A DNA stretch of 64,000 nt, from the NCBI RefSeq assembly GCF_003265705.1, contig NW_020313005.1:20224797-20288796 (forward strand), given 5' to 3'. How positions within the stretch are numbered: position 1 is the first letter of the stretch; each line of letters opens with the position of its first letter. The DNA comes from Callorhinus ursinus. Taxonomy: Eukaryota > Chordata > Mammalia > Carnivora > Otariidae. Under the pieces are notes generated by a model. It did not search any database. It had not been told where the DNA came from and was given only the letters and a program-made list of their open reading frames with translations. Shown here in pieces: positions 25,524 to 37,216 of the stretch. The position numbers were made by a program, and so were the translations under genes.

Positions 25524-25589
25524 TTTTCTTTGTTTTAATCAGAAAGTTCAGTGTGGATGACTCCATCATTTAAGAGTTAAATTTAATTC

Positions 25590-25985
25590 ACTAGATTTTT
25601 TTAAATTCCAATATAATTAACATACAGTGTTATATTAATTTCAGGGGTACAATACAGTGACTCAACAATTCTATACATTACTCAGTTCTCATTGAAATAA
25701 ATGTGCTCTTAATTCCCTTCAGCTATTTCATCCATCCCCCCACCCACCTGTCCTTTGGCAACTACCAGTTAATTCTCTGTATTTAAGAGTCTATTTTTTT
25801 CTCTGTCTCTTTTTTTATTTGTTCACTTGTTTTGTTACTTAAATTCCACATACGAGTGAAATCATACAGTACTTGTCTTTCTCTGGCTGACTTATTTCAC
25901 TTGGCATTATACCCTCTAGATCCATCCATGTTTTTGCAAATGACAAGATTTCATTCTTTTTATGGCTGAGTAATATTCCATTTTA

Positions 25986-26027
<42 letters not shown>

Positions 26028-26395
26028 GGTGTGCATGTGCGTCCCACATCTTCTTTGTCCATTGATCTACTGATGGGACACTTGGGCTGCTTCCATAATT
26101 TGACTGTTGTAACTAATGTTGCAATAAACATAGGGGTGCATGTATCGCTCTGAATTAGTGTTTTTTATACTCTTTAGGTAAATACCCAGAGGTGGAATTA
26201 CTGGATCACATGGTAGTTCTATTTTTAATTTTTTGAGGAACCTCCATACGGTTTTCCACAGGGGCTGCATCAGTCTGCATTCCTACCAAAGGTGCACGAG
26301 GGTTCCCCTTTCTCCACATCGTCACTGACACTTGCTGTTTCTTGTGTTTTTGATTTTAGCCATTCTGACAGGTGTGAGGTGAGAGCTCATTGTTA
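25590..26395 (-). repeat. Carnivoran-age L1 LINE, 3'UTR and ORF2 C-terminus
   Basis: Reverse 3'UTR ('aattaacatacagtgttatatt', 'caacaattctatacattactc'), then antisense ORF2 end. Minus-strand peptides such as MEYYSAIKRMKSCHLQK and [18 protein letters not shown] are ORF2 C-terminal. A CA repeat has grown inside it. Truncated and inactive. Confidence 0.92.
25989..26026. repeat. (CA)n microsatellite inside L1
   Basis: About 16 CA units, then atacacgggtgtgcatgtgcg. It lies at the position in L1 where antisense 'attccatt..tatata' often grows into a microsatellite. Confidence 0.95.
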
Positions 26396-27584
26396 ACTCA
26401 CTCAAGTTTTTAATACAGACATTGTAAATTTTTGATAAACTTGTTCAGAATCTGATTTGTATAAAATCTGAAAAAAATCATGGCCATCTGTACAATTTCC
26501 TGGGCAGGAAAAGAGGCAAGTGAGTTCATTAATAATTTTATATCCAAATGGGTCACACTCTGAAATGATGCTATGAACATTTTAGGGTACCTTCCAATAA
26601 CTGCCAGCATGCGATGGATTCTTTCATGCAAAGGTGTTTAATACCAGTTTTCTATACCAGGTGACTTAATTCTTTCAGTTTCTTAGTGCTTTTCAGTCCT
26701 CAAAGTCCTAAGAGGTTTTGCAATTATTCTGATTGTCAACTTTATGGGACACGAAGGTGGCAAGAACTTTATGTCTCTATTATACGGAAGTTTAAGGAAG
26801 AAAGGAACGGATGTTGTGTGACAACGGGGTGTAAAGCTCCCTGAGCTACACTGGAACCTGGCTGATGATTCCACCAGCCTTTCTTCTGAGGCGTCATGGG
26901 GCTAAGGGTTCAGGGTCTCTGGTCTTCTGAGGCGTAGTCATTGTCTACAACTGCAAGTTCCAATCCCATGTCCTCTAGCACACAGTGTCCTCATCAAATT
27001 CCAGCATATTCTATTACTCCCATTCCCTTTTCATGTTTAAGCCGCTGTGAGGAGTTGCTATGCACTATTTAACAGCTGCTGTTGAGCTCCTACCCGCCCC
27101 CCACCCCAGTAGGTTACACTTTAGTCTTGTAGATTAACTTGAAATGAACCATTATCCCTGGTGGGGAAGTATAATCAATGCGAACTTAGAGAATTAAAAC
27201 CACAGGAGACCCTTTAATATAAATAATAAGGGCTTAATACAAGGATTCACACACTAGGGCAGACAATTCCACATAATAAAGTCTATTAGCCAAGTGTGAC
27301 AAGCTGCATATTAGAAATACTTAAACCAAAAAAAAAAAAAAAAAAAAAAAACAACCCCAAAGTGGGCCCGGGGAGGAGCAAGCAACACCTGAAAACTGGA
27401 GGTATAGGAACAAGATGGTCCCTAGATAGCAGAAAGATCAACTGCGTGGAGAAAGAAGGGAGAAGGTGAGCAAGAGAAAAATATATTGCCTAGAGTAAGG
27501 CAAGTGCTGGGAGGAAACACCAGACAGAGACAAATCTCAACGGGTTCAGTTACGTTTTAATAAGGTTCAAAACCACCCTGCTTT
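26396..27584. other. Intronic sequence, unassigned, with a 24-A run
   Basis: No gene recognised. A poly(A) run at 27328-27351 has no visible retroelement body upstream, so it is listed as simple sequence. Confidence 0.5.
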
Positions 27585-27720
27585 CCGGACCTATTAAGCA
27601 CCCAAAATATGCCAGGTGCTAGGGGCACAAAGATGAATTAAGGCACAATTCTTGCCCGATGGAAGCTCACAGCCCCGCAGGAGAGACGGTCAAATAAACA
27701 CAAGATTTCAGTACAGTATA
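27585..27720 (-). repeat. L2 LINE 3' end
   Basis: 'ttaagcacccaaaatatgccaggtgctaggggcacaaagatg' and 'ttcttgcccgatggaagctcacag' (in pieces) are reverse L2. Confidence 0.75.
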
Positions 27721-28877
27721 TTGGCTAAGCCAGGTGCCGCTGGAGTGGAGCAGATCGCCGGGGAAGAGGCCAGCTGGTGTGTGACATGCTATGCATCTAG
27801 TCATCTCTGTGACCTCTGACTCTGCAGATGCATTCCCCAGCTTTCTGATGCAGAAACCTAAGGACACGTGTAGGATATATATATGTATTTTAAATTTATT
27901 TCAGAGGTGAATTCCTTTTGTCCCCGTGAGATTCAGGAGATCTACCTCTGGCAGTCTCTACAGCAAACCCAGGGGCACCAGTGCTCTTACACACCCATTT
28001 CCCAGCCCAGGAGGGAGAGGCCGAGAAGAGCAGAGCAGCTTGCCCAGGTCACCAACTCAGTGTTCACGCTCTGTCTCCAAGTCCCATTGCATTCCTGTGC
28101 CATTCTTAAAACAGACTGTAAGCTTTCGGAGGCTGTCCTTAAGGAGAACAAGTCAAAGCCCACCTCCCCCTCCCCCCCCCCCCGCCCCCGGCCCCAGCCC
28201 ATCCCCCTGGCAAACACAGAGCTCACCAGCCCAGCAAGATGAGAAGAGCGAATGTCTTCCTTGTGAACCGTGGCTATTTCAGGATGGGGGCAGAGGCTGA
28301 TGGCTGGGCACGGCGCTGGAGGGGTGTGACAGGAGGGCCCAGGGTGACTGCAAGAACACGAAGAACCTCACATCCACCCCCAAATGCATAGAACTCACTG
28401 CCCCTTAACCCAGTCTAATCCAAATAGCCTCATTAAGATCTCTCTTGCAAAGCTGCCGCTTCCTTCAGAGGGAGAGCCCCCTGCCAGGCTGCGGGCGGAC
28501 TGAGGACGAGGTGCCCCGGGCCAGGGCTGGTTGACCAGGCAGCGGGATTCTTCAAGCTTAGTGCTTCTCCTCCAACGTTGGATGGCGGCAGCTGAGTCAC
28601 GAGCGAATGGAAATACTGTCAGTGACAGAAGCCAGGCTCTGGGAATGAAGTACAATCTCTCTGGGGTCAGCACAGTTGACAGGGTGGGGAAAAGCATTTA
28701 GAAAAATCAAACCTTACACTGTCATGATAGATTTCATTAATGATTCCAGTGATGCTAAATAAGACAGACTGAAGCAAAAAATAGGACTATGACAAGACAC
28801 TGCTGGCTTCTAAGTTACAAGAGGAACTATAGGTTCATATGGCTATCTTGGAGAAGCTGTATTTAAAAGGCATAGCA
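27721..28877. other. Intronic sequence with C-rich run and mild GC patch
   Basis: C-rich low-complexity tract at 28159-28206. A moderately GC-rich patch at 28440-28530 (GCTGCGGGCGGACTGAGG) does not reach island density. Nothing coding is recognised. Confidence 0.5.
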
Positions 28878-28990
28878 AGGCCTCGCTGTGATCTTGGTTA
28901 AGAAACTTAGTTACTCTGGGCTTTCATTCTCTTTCCAGTCAAAAACAGCGGAGTGGACTGCAGATTCTTACCTGCCTTAAACCTCTGTGC
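28878..28990 (+). repeat. MIR SINE fragment
   Basis: 'gctgtgatcttggttaagaaacttagttactctgggctttcattctc' (in pieces) matches the MIR core in sense. Confidence 0.6.
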
Positions 28991-29570
28991 CTTTGTACAA
29001 TTCTGCAGAATAATTCAGAAAGTTCTTAAGGACTATCTTTTTTAAGTTGAAAACTGTGCAAATTAAATGTTTCTTTTCTAGTCTCCATATAAACAGGGGG
29101 TGGCGCAAAGACCAACTTACCTAAATAACTGCAGGATTTGCTATTTGTTGCTCTGGATGACAAAAGCTTATTTAATGTTTCACTAAGAGAAGAAAGTACT
29201 TCACATTCTAGTTAAAATTATTTAGTATTTTCAAACACTTATTTTATTAAAATATATATATAACCTCTACTATAAAATTGGACAGACTTATTTTCCAGTG
29301 ATTTTTATAATAAATGCTTCAATTTGTTCAGAAAATAAAATACACAAATCATTGTCAATTCTGGAAAAAAGTTAACCACAAAAGCAATTAAAAATAAATC
29401 CATTTAATATGCAGTCTGAGTCCCCAAATAAAAACTACACACCTACCTATGCAAAAAATAGGCATTACCATTTTCATTAAACTGTAAGACTAACCTTTTC
29501 ATAGGAAAACTATTTAAGTGAGTCCTCCTGATCACTGATTTTAAGAAAAGGCATTTAACAAGAATGTTCA
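28991..29570. other. AT-rich intronic sequence
   Basis: No repeat is assigned; includes short TA-rich runs near 29252-29262. No coding signal. Confidence 0.5.
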
Positions 29571-29584
29571 AAGGAACAATATCC

Positions 29585-29707
29585 CTGGGGTGCCTGGCTG
29601 GCTCAGTGCGTAGAACGTGCGACTCTTGATCTCACTGTTGTGAGTTCGAGCCCCATGTTGGGTATAGAGATGACTTAAAAATAAAACCTTAAAAAAAAAG
29701 AAAAAGC
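29585..29707 (+). mobile_element. Older short tRNA-type carnivoran SINE
   Basis: Consists only of the tRNA-like head (GGGGTGCCTGGCTGGCTCAG ... GTGAGTTCGAGCCCCATGTT) and an ACTTAAAAATAAAACCTT tail, without the CT-rich body. Target copies aaggaacaatatcc (29571-29584) and aaggcaacaatatct (29708-29722). Confidence 0.88.
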
Positions 29708-29722
29708 AAGGCAACAATATCT

Positions 29723-30200
29723 CTAATGAAGACTGGACGCAACCCAAAAGTCCATCGACAGAATGGGTAAATACACCACATTATATTTAGACACTGCGTA
29801 GCACACAGCCACGAAAAACTGAACAAGCTGCAGCTACATATAACAATATATGAACCTTGGGAATGCAATGCTACGTGCAAACACAAGTCACCAAAAATAC
29901 ACATGGCACGCCTGCATTTATATCAAGTTCAAAAATGAACAAAGCTAAGTGATCTCTGATTTAGGGATACAAACATATGGTGAAACTACAGAGGAGAGCC
30001 GGGCATGAACAGAGACCTGAGACACTGGTTGCCTCTAGTGGAGAGAAAGAAGAGGGCAGCGTCAGGGAGGAGCACAGGGTAAAACCACAGAAAAAATGTC
30101 CTTCCCTTCAGCTCAGTGGCAGGTATACAGGTGTTCAGTTTTATCTACTCACATTTAATTTTGTTCTGGTATTAACAATAAGATCAAATTTAGTTAAATT
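29723..30200 (+). repeat. L1 LINE fragment (old, sense)
   Basis: 'gactggacgcaacccaaaagtccatcgacagaatgggtaaatac', 'atatgaaccttgggaatgcaatgctacg' and 'gacactggttgcctctagtgg' (in pieces) follow L1M ORF2/3'UTR order. No intact frame. Confidence 0.6.
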
Positions 30201-30448
30201 ATACCCATCCTGGAACAGTAGCTAAGGCAGTTAAGCATAATGAGTAAAATACTGAACTGCGTCCCTCTCTAGCTCACTTTGCAAATATGGACACTAATAG
30301 ATTCCCTAGGACTTCAGCCATAGAAGAACTTCATTGTTCCTCGGGGGAAAATATGTCCTAATCATTGCAGGGACAGTTGGCTAGCCTGGAAATAAAGAAC
30401 TAGGTAAGGAAAATCAAATGAGTCGTAATAAAAGAAAATCAGAATTTT

Positions 30449-30640
30449 TTTTTTTTAAGATTTTATTTATTTGACAGAGAGAGACACAGTGAGAGAGGGA
30501 TCACAAGCAGGGGGAGCGGGAGAGGGAGAAGCAGGCTTCCTGCGGACCAGGGAGCCCAACAGGGGGCTCGATCCCAGGATCCTGGGATCATGACCGGAGC
30601 TGAGGGGAGATGCTTAACTGATTGAGCCACCCAGGCGCCC
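30449..30640 (-). mobile_element. Carnivoran tRNA-Lys SINE
   Basis: TTTTAAGATTTTATTTATTT start, GAGCCACCCAGGCGCCC end, near consensus. Flanks 'gaaaatcagaatttttt' and 'gagaaaatttttaaaa' suggest a worn target duplication. Confidence 0.93.
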
Positions 30641-30711
30641 TGAGAAAATTTTTAAAAATACTGCTTACAATCTATTCTGTACCCAGCACTGCTTTTAAAA
30701 ATAAGAAATTT

Positions 30712-30950
30712 GGGGCATCTGGCTGGCTCAGTTGGTAGAGTATGCAACTCTTTTTTTAATTTATTATTTATTTAAATAATCTCTACACCCAATATGGGGC
30801 TCAACTTGCAATGCTGAGATCAAAAATCACTCGCTCCTCCGACCATGCCAGTCAGGTGCCCTAAGCGTGTGACTCTTAATCTCGGGGTTGTGAGTTCCAG
30901 CCCCACATTGGGTGTAGACATTATTTAAAAATAAAAGCTTTAAAAAAATT
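30712..30950 (+). mobile_element. tRNA-type SINE split by another SINE
   Basis: The left half GGGGCATCTGGCTGGCTCAG...GTAGAGTATGCAACTCTT (30712-30751) and right half GTGTGACTCTTAATCTCGG...TTAAAAATAAAAGC (about 30866-30938) join into one short-type SINE. The interrupter duplicated 'gtatgcaactctt' as 'gcgtgtgactctt'. Confidence 0.82.
30752..30862 (-). mobile_element. Short tRNA-type SINE nested in an opposite SINE
   Basis: T-rich start, 'ttatttaaataatctctacacccaatatggggctc' and 'atgccagtcaggtgccct' (in pieces) are the reverse of the short tRNA-type SINE. It inserted in opposite orientation into a relative, producing an imperfect inverted repeat. Confidence 0.8.
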
Positions 30951-31214
30951 TTTTAAATAAAAAGTCAATAAATAAAAGTAAAAATAAGAAATTCTTCAGG
31001 AGTCTAAGCTCCCTGTTAAGCAACAGAGTTCCCCATGTGTGACAAAGTTGGGATTTATCTTCTGCTCTTCCACCCGTATTTTTTGAGTATTATTTTTTGT
31101 CACACTCTGTATTAGCTTTGTAGAAATCAGAGGTTACCCCCTAATGTATTTAATCTCTAACCACCTAAAATGTGATTTCCTCTCTTCTGCCATACTATGC
31201 CAACCAAGGAGAGG

Positions 31215-31360
31215 TCTGTCTCTCTACTTCTCTGTTTCCTCATTTTTAAGTGCAAAGAATAATGGTCTCTCATACGATTGTGGTAGGAATTAAATTCATT
31301 AATTCACGTAGGGCATTCAGAGCACTGAGTGTTAAGTAATGTTAAAGAAGTATTTGCTGT
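31215..31360 (+). repeat. MIR SINE fragment
   Basis: 'ctctgtttcctcatttttaagtgcaaagaataatgg', 'ttgtggtaggaattaaattc' and 'gggcattcagagcactgagtg' (in pieces) are MIR core and 3' part. Confidence 0.65.
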
Positions 31361-32464
31361 TATCTTTACTTTTGTTTTTATATTTATTTTGCTTTTCGTT
31401 GTCGTCATTGTCCTTTTGTCAAATTCACCACCACCTGGAGTAAGAAATCAGAGGTAGCGTGTACCATACATTCTTCTCTTTGAGATCAAATTTTACCTAC
31501 CAACATCAATGATTGCTTCTTCTTGAGTTAACCTACCTTCCAGCGTATACACCACCCACCAAGTCCATTTTAGGGCAACATCTGAAGGATTCTCAACCCA
31601 GTTGGCTGGATAAACACAACGGGTAGGAAGTTATCTCGAGTCAGCTTCATTTCACACCTCCACTTCCCAATGGAAGGCTCGAAGGCTGCCTAGGACACTA
31701 GAAGCCTCATCCTAACCCGAGTGCCTGAAATAAAACAAGAGTGTACCGAGGCACCAGGAGAATCATGCTTTGTCCTTCTTGAAAGGTCTGGGAGCCCCTG
31801 AACCCGAACAGGTGAAAATTCCAAAGGCACATACAGACGGGTATGCATTTCTGCAGCAGAATGTACGCCCACAATCAAGTGCTTTACCCAGCCATGCAAA
31901 GCCTCCCAGGTGGGGCTGTGGTGATGTAACTGCAGAACTTGTATTATTATTGCTATTAATTCCAGGGATGGGCAACAAGTTAAAGTCAAATAAGAAGCAT
32001 ATACAATGTCATCCAAACCTCAAACAGATAAATGTCAGTAATTTTGATACTCCCAAGCTCTTATAAGCTGTCATCCTCAGCTTTCCTCTGGGGAAAACCA
32101 GTTGAGGATTAGGACAGCAAAGAAAATTCCCCAGAATTCAGCTGAATCTTGACCACTTTACTGTCAATATTTTTAACCCCTCTCTTGGTGCAGAAAAATC
32201 TTGTGTTATATCTAGAAAGGTTTAGAAATTCATCCTTAGTTCCAAGAGCCTTGTCTCAATTTAAGAGAGTCCCGGCAAAATTCTCCACTAAACTCCCACT
32301 TCCAAGGCCATTCACACATCACAGGATGACAACAGAACCTTGGTCTGTGATGAATCAAAGGGGGGATTTTGTGGCCCTAGAATAACGAGGATGACATCAT
32401 CTGTTGTGGATCAGCAACAACTATTAGCCAACTGAGGAAACCTGCTTCCAGTAGTCTAGTTTAA
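31361..32464. other. Intronic sequence, nothing recognised
   Basis: Unassigned 1.1 kb. Overlapping frames on both strands at 31690-32066 mirror each other and are taken as chance. Confidence 0.5.
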
Positions 32465-32775
32465 GGGCCTGCAAACTTCTCCTGTGAAGGGCCAGGCAGT
32501 GAAGAGTTTAGGTTTTGTGGGCCATACCCTCTCTGCCGAAACCGCTCCCCTCTGCTGTCGCCCAGTGAAAGCCACCAAACACGGTATGTATGCAAGTGGG
32601 CGTGGCTTTGCCCCCATCAGACTTCACGGACACCGATATCTGGACTTTGTGTAATTTTCATGGGTCACAAAATATTCTTCTTTTGATTTCTTTTCTTCCA
32701 TTTACAAATGTAAACACCATGCTTAGCTCCTAGCAGTAGAAGAACAGGTGGTAGGCCAAATTTGGCCCGCCTCTG
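32465..32775. repeat. hAT-Charlie (MER1-group) non-autonomous DNA transposon
   Basis: Starts 'gcctgcaaacttctcctgtgaagggccaggcag', contains 'ttttgtgggccataccctctctg' and 'gcaagtgggcgtggctttg', and ends 'gtaggccaaatttggcccg' (in pieces), the familiar mammalian hAT MITE. About 50 bp of extra sequence lie before the right end. Confidence 0.7.
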
Positions 32776-33046
32776 GTCTCGCTGTCCAGAAAAACACAGT
32801 CGTGCGTGTTATGACCCTGAAACGGAGGCAGCGAAGGGCCCAGGAGGGGTTTTCTGACAGAATCTGCACTGTGAACTCTGCTCCCACACGGCCTCTTCAC
32901 AGCAAGGACACGCGATTTCCTGCCCGGCACTGCACGCACACGATTACTGTATTATCATGTAATAATAACGATCTTTTGTGACCCAGGATGATGAAATTCT
33001 TCAATGCATCATTAATATATATGATAATTATGCAACATGTGTGGTT

Positions 33047-33069
33047 GGGCGGGCCGCTGCCCAATCAGA
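33047..33069 (+). promoter_or_regulatory. GC box plus CCAAT box, isolated
   Basis: GGGCGGG (33047-33053) is followed 8 bp later by CCAATCAG, a full NF-Y core, inside otherwise CpG-poor intron. An AT-rich element (catcattaatatatatgat) precedes it. No downstream transcript can be shown. Confidence 0.3.
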
Positions 33070-33483
33070 GGTCATCAAGCTGTCGGTTATGAGGAACGCC
33101 TCTGGTAATAAGCAGGTACTCACAGGGCAATTTCCAAAATGAAATATTCCATTCTCATTTTTAAATCTGTTTTCCTACGGGTGTCAAAGGACCCAGGCTT
33201 CGGGCTCCAGTAGTAGAACCTGTTTCCGAACCCCCGACTCTTCTTTCCCCATTTGCGACATTCCTTCTCACACCCCACCTCCCACCTCTCATCCATTTCT
33301 GCCTACTCCCCTCCTACTGGGTTATAAATGCATGCACACTGCTTTTCCGAATTCACAGCTTTAACAGAATATTCTCAACAGGCTGCCCAAAATCCATATG
33401 TCCCACTGAGTCCTATTTCAACAATGGTCCTGAGGAACTTAGGGAACCAGGTGAGTCCTCCCTACACAAATCAGCCCCACTCC

Positions 33484-33666
33484 TTGGGGCGCCTGGGTGG
33501 CTCGGTCGGTTAAGCGTCTGCCTTCAGCTCAGGTCATGATCCCAGGGTCCTGGGATCGAGCCACACATCGGGCTCCCTGCTCGGCGGGAAGCCTGCTTCT
33601 CCCTCTGCCGCTCCCCCTGCTTGTGCTCTCTCTGTCAACTAAATAAATAAAATCTTAAAAAAAAAA
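33484..33666 (+). mobile_element. Carnivoran tRNA-Lys SINE, near consensus
   Basis: TTGGGGCGCCTGGGTGGCTC head, CTAAATAAATAAAATC tail. Perfect 16-bp target copies aaatcagccccactcc at 33468-33483 and 33667-33682, the youngest-looking duplication in the window. Confidence 0.97.
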
Positions 33667-33682
33667 AAATCAGCCCCACTCC

Positions 33683-34755
33683 ATGTGGCCATGGTGACAC
33701 ACCAACTGGTCCTAATTCCACCTGCTTCCACTTGCCCCCCACCCCCACAGAGCCTGGATGATGTCACTAGACACTGCTCGTAGGAATCATCATTATAAAT
33801 GGTGGGACAGACATACTGCCCTGTTCACCAGGGCTTCTTTCACACCATGGAAGGGGAGAATTCATCAAGAGAATTTTTCTCACCCTATGGAGGGGATTCA
33901 TCGATTAAAGTATTTCATTAGCAGATACCGGGCCTCCTAAGATACCAGTGGCTAGTTGAGAAACACAATTCCCAGGAGAAATCCATGTCAAACCCTTGTC
34001 CACACACTCCTTCAACACAACAGCCACCATTACCACTTAGAATGTGATCTTAAACTAGCCCCACAAGCAATTTAAAAGCTGTAAAACAGGGGCTTTATTT
34101 GGAACTCCCTGTGAATCACAGACCCAATAATATACTAGGACAACAACTGTTTCCCAACCTGCTACCTTTTCCACATCGCCAATTAAAAAAGATCACAACT
34201 GAATTTTTCTCTCTCAGTACTCTGAAATAAGAGAATATTCATATTCTCTTGCACAAGAAAAGGTTATCCCTAACTGTACTCTTCAAAGAAGAAAAGAATT
34301 CAAACTTGTTGGGAAATTCTGCCACTTTTCTGAAACAATTCTTGAGGTACCCAGCTGCATGATGAAACATTTCCTACGGGTAATTAATCCTGAGCAACTC
34401 TTGTAAAAGAAGAAAGTAACAAAGCACATTTTGTGACGATGTCGTGTTGACCTGTTTGTGCCACTCGTTTAGGAATTTACAAAATTCTGAATTCGTATTA
34501 TAAAACAGGAAGGTGGGGGAATCAAACGTACCTATTCATGATGACTTGAACTTAGCTCACAGACCACCCAGGATGCAAGAGGCCTCAAGAGGCAGTTAGC
34601 ACTATGACATAACTCACAAGAATGCCCTGGAGTGAAGTAGTTTTTTAAAGATATTTAGTTTTTCTTGAGTTTAATTCATCAAGAATAGCGATCTTTCTCT
34701 GAAGGGCTGTGCTTCAGTCAACCAAGATGCAGTTATGATTATAAGATTATTATTT
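33683..34755. other. Intronic sequence, nothing recognised
   Basis: 1.1 kb with no assigned repeat, RNA or coding signal. Confidence 0.5.
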
Positions 34756-34935
34756 TTAATAGAAGCTATCAATTACTGAGCACTTACATGCCAGGAACTA
34801 TGCTAAGAGCTTTATATGCATTATCTCACTTAACCTACATGACTAACCCCATTAGGGAGTTATTATTATCTTCCTTTTGTAGATGAAGAAATTGAGTGTC
34901 AGGGAGGTCAAATAACTTGCCGAAGGTCAAACAAA
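34756..34935 (-). repeat. MIR SINE, well preserved
   Basis: 'attactgagcacttacatgccaggaactatgctaagagctttatatgc', 'gatgaagaaattgagtgtcagggaggtc' and 'aataacttgccgaaggtcaaac' (in pieces) are reverse MIR over nearly full length. Confidence 0.82.
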
Positions 34936-35069
34936 CAATAAAATGCACACAAACCCAGTACCATGTGACTCAAAATCCATCCACTAGGATCATTTCCACT
35001 AAACAGCTTCCTGTATTTAAGTCATGGGGTACAAATTACATCTATCTCACCATTAAGCTGATATCTACA

Positions 35070-35155
35070 CTACAGTGGTTCCCAAACTTGACTTTTCATT
35101 ATAATCATTATAATCTCTTCTTAAAAACAGAGATTCCCAGAACCCACCCCAAGCT
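35070..35155. repeat. MER5-type hAT fragment
   Basis: 'acagtggttcccaaacttgac' is the MER5 terminus and 'gagattcccagaacccacccc' an internal word. Short, internally deleted. Confidence 0.5.
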
Positions 35156-35336
35156 CCACAACATATAATGTGAAACAAATTAGTCTCTTAACCTTTGAAG
35201 TGATGCCAAACAAGTGGCCAGATTTTTTCCCCCACTAAATTTAATAATGAGTATTTCATGAAAAATATTCCAAGTCTTAACTCTCCAGGCAATTGGCTGT
35301 ATTTAGTTAAGCATATTCTCTCTGATTCACAATAAC

Positions 35337-35370
35337 GAATGGATGATGGATGGATGGATGGATGGATGGG
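35337..35370. repeat. (GGAT)n microsatellite
   Basis: About seven GGAT units, starting atggatgatggatgg. Confidence 0.93.
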
Positions 35371-36902
35371 AATTCCACCCTTGACCCCTACAGAAAACTT
35401 TATTCAGAGAACCACAGCTCATGGAAGCAATGTGACCAAAGAAGCCTTAGGCATGTCACACCAATAAGGACACCCAGAGGCAAGGAAATGGGTTCAAAAT
35501 CACACCGCCAGAAGGCAGTAGGTCTATGATCTTGCTTCCTCCAAAGGTAGTACTGCTTCTTAGAATTCGTCTAGAATCATTCAGAGACCCAAATAATCAC
35601 GGGAAAGGAAAGACTGACTGGCACACACTAAGTGATTGTAAATATGGGTAAAGGAGTGAAGAGGTGCAAAATAAATTCCTTCACGTTCATTGGACCTTGC
35701 TTTCTATACAGTATGGACCCTCCATGGAAAGGGACAGGCTTGACTTCTAATTTGCATACTTCCATATGGTTATACATAGTATGGAGCTTTACGCCGAAAG
35801 AAATAGACCTGAGTTCCGATCTCAACTGTGCCACCTACTCACGTGATCTTATTGCCATTTCTTCACCTCCCCGAGTTTCCCTTTCTTCATCCGAAAAGCA
35901 GTGATCGCAACAACTATTTCATTAACTTAAATGCCCTCGTGTCTGCCACAGGGTTACCATTTATAATTATTGTTATTTCTATTTTACGGTTACCTAAAAA
36001 AAGTTGCGCAGCTAATTGTTCCAACTGCCCAGGCTCCATGTCCCAGTTTAAAGAAACCAAACCCGCACTCCAACAGAACGTTCCTTTACGCTGTACTCTG
36101 AACTGAGGACTGAAAACATGCTTCCAAGTTACACAGCTGTCTAACGTGCTAAGAGCAATAATGAGTTGCCATGATATCCAGGGATAACAAAATTAACAAC
36201 ATCCTCCGAAACAATCTCCTCCAGGGTGATTTACCAATTATTTCAATAAAATGTTCAATCATGAAAAGAAAAGGACTTGGACTGGAACCTAAGTCAAATA
36301 TATTCCTATCTCTCTCCCTCAGTGAAACTTGCTAAAAAGCGACCATAAATATTCTAAGTCCTCGCCCGTTTTTTCCCCACGTAGTTCCAAACAGAAGATC
36401 CAAGGTGGATCTATCCAATTTGTTGCCAGTGAACAGACTCCATGGGTCGCGAGAGCATGTTATCTTACTTAGAGAGTTGCACGGCAGCTCTTTGGAACTT
36501 GTCTTCATAATGTTTTCTCCATTCACAGCCTCCAGCCTAGCTAGTCCATTTTATGAGGGATAAGATTCCACTGAAAAGATCCAGAAGGTTGACTGAGCAA
36601 GACACAGCGAAAATTGCAGTCCGTCTGATTTACTCCAGCCACTGCATGCATCTACGTGGGTCAGATAAATTGCAGACTTGGTCCTGCAACCCATGAAAGT
36701 CTGCTCACTGGCAACAAATCTGACAGATCCACCATCCCTTCAGTCATGTCCAATTTGGCCACAGTCCTCTAGATGTGGTCATTAATTCCTGCTGACCATA
36801 GCTGCCACTGCCAAGCACTGAAGAAAGCTCTGTGACACGGGCTGCAGATGGTCTGGGTGGGACGCACGTCCTATGGTGCTTGGACTGATTTGCTTCTCTG
36901 TA
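35371..36902. other. Intronic sequence, nothing firm
   Basis: 35800-35920 has MIR-like words ('ctgagttccgatctcaactgtgccacctactcacgtgatcttattgcc' in pieces). The rest is unassigned. Confidence 0.45.
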
Positions 36903-37216
36903 TGTACAGTTGACCACTGAACAATAAGGGGCTTGGGGGGTGCTCAAAATATCACCGTCGAACTTCCACTCCCCCAAAACTTAACTACTAACAGCCCGCG
37001 GCTGACCAGAGAAGCCTTACCAGTAACATAAATGGTTAACACATATTTTGTATTCTGCAAACAAGTAAGCCGGAGGATAGAAAATGTTATGAAGAAAATC
37101 ATAAGGAAGGGGAAAAAATACATTTACAGTGCTGTACTGTATTTATCAAAAAAAAAAAAATCCATGCATAAGTGGACCCATGCCGTTCAAACCCGTGTTG
37201 TTCAAGGGTCTGCCAT
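36903..37216. repeat. Tigger-derived (MER2-type) DNA transposon
   Basis: Inverted ends 'acagttgaccactgaacaa' and 'ttgttcaagggtctgcca', with internal 'aaaacttaactactaacag' and 'gtgctgtactgtatttatc', fit the TcMar-Tigger MITE. TA dinucleotides flank both ends. Confidence 0.8.

Noticed and set aside
27328..27351. 24-A run considered as a processed pseudogene tail
   Set aside because: No gene-like sequence upstream and no target duplication seen around it.
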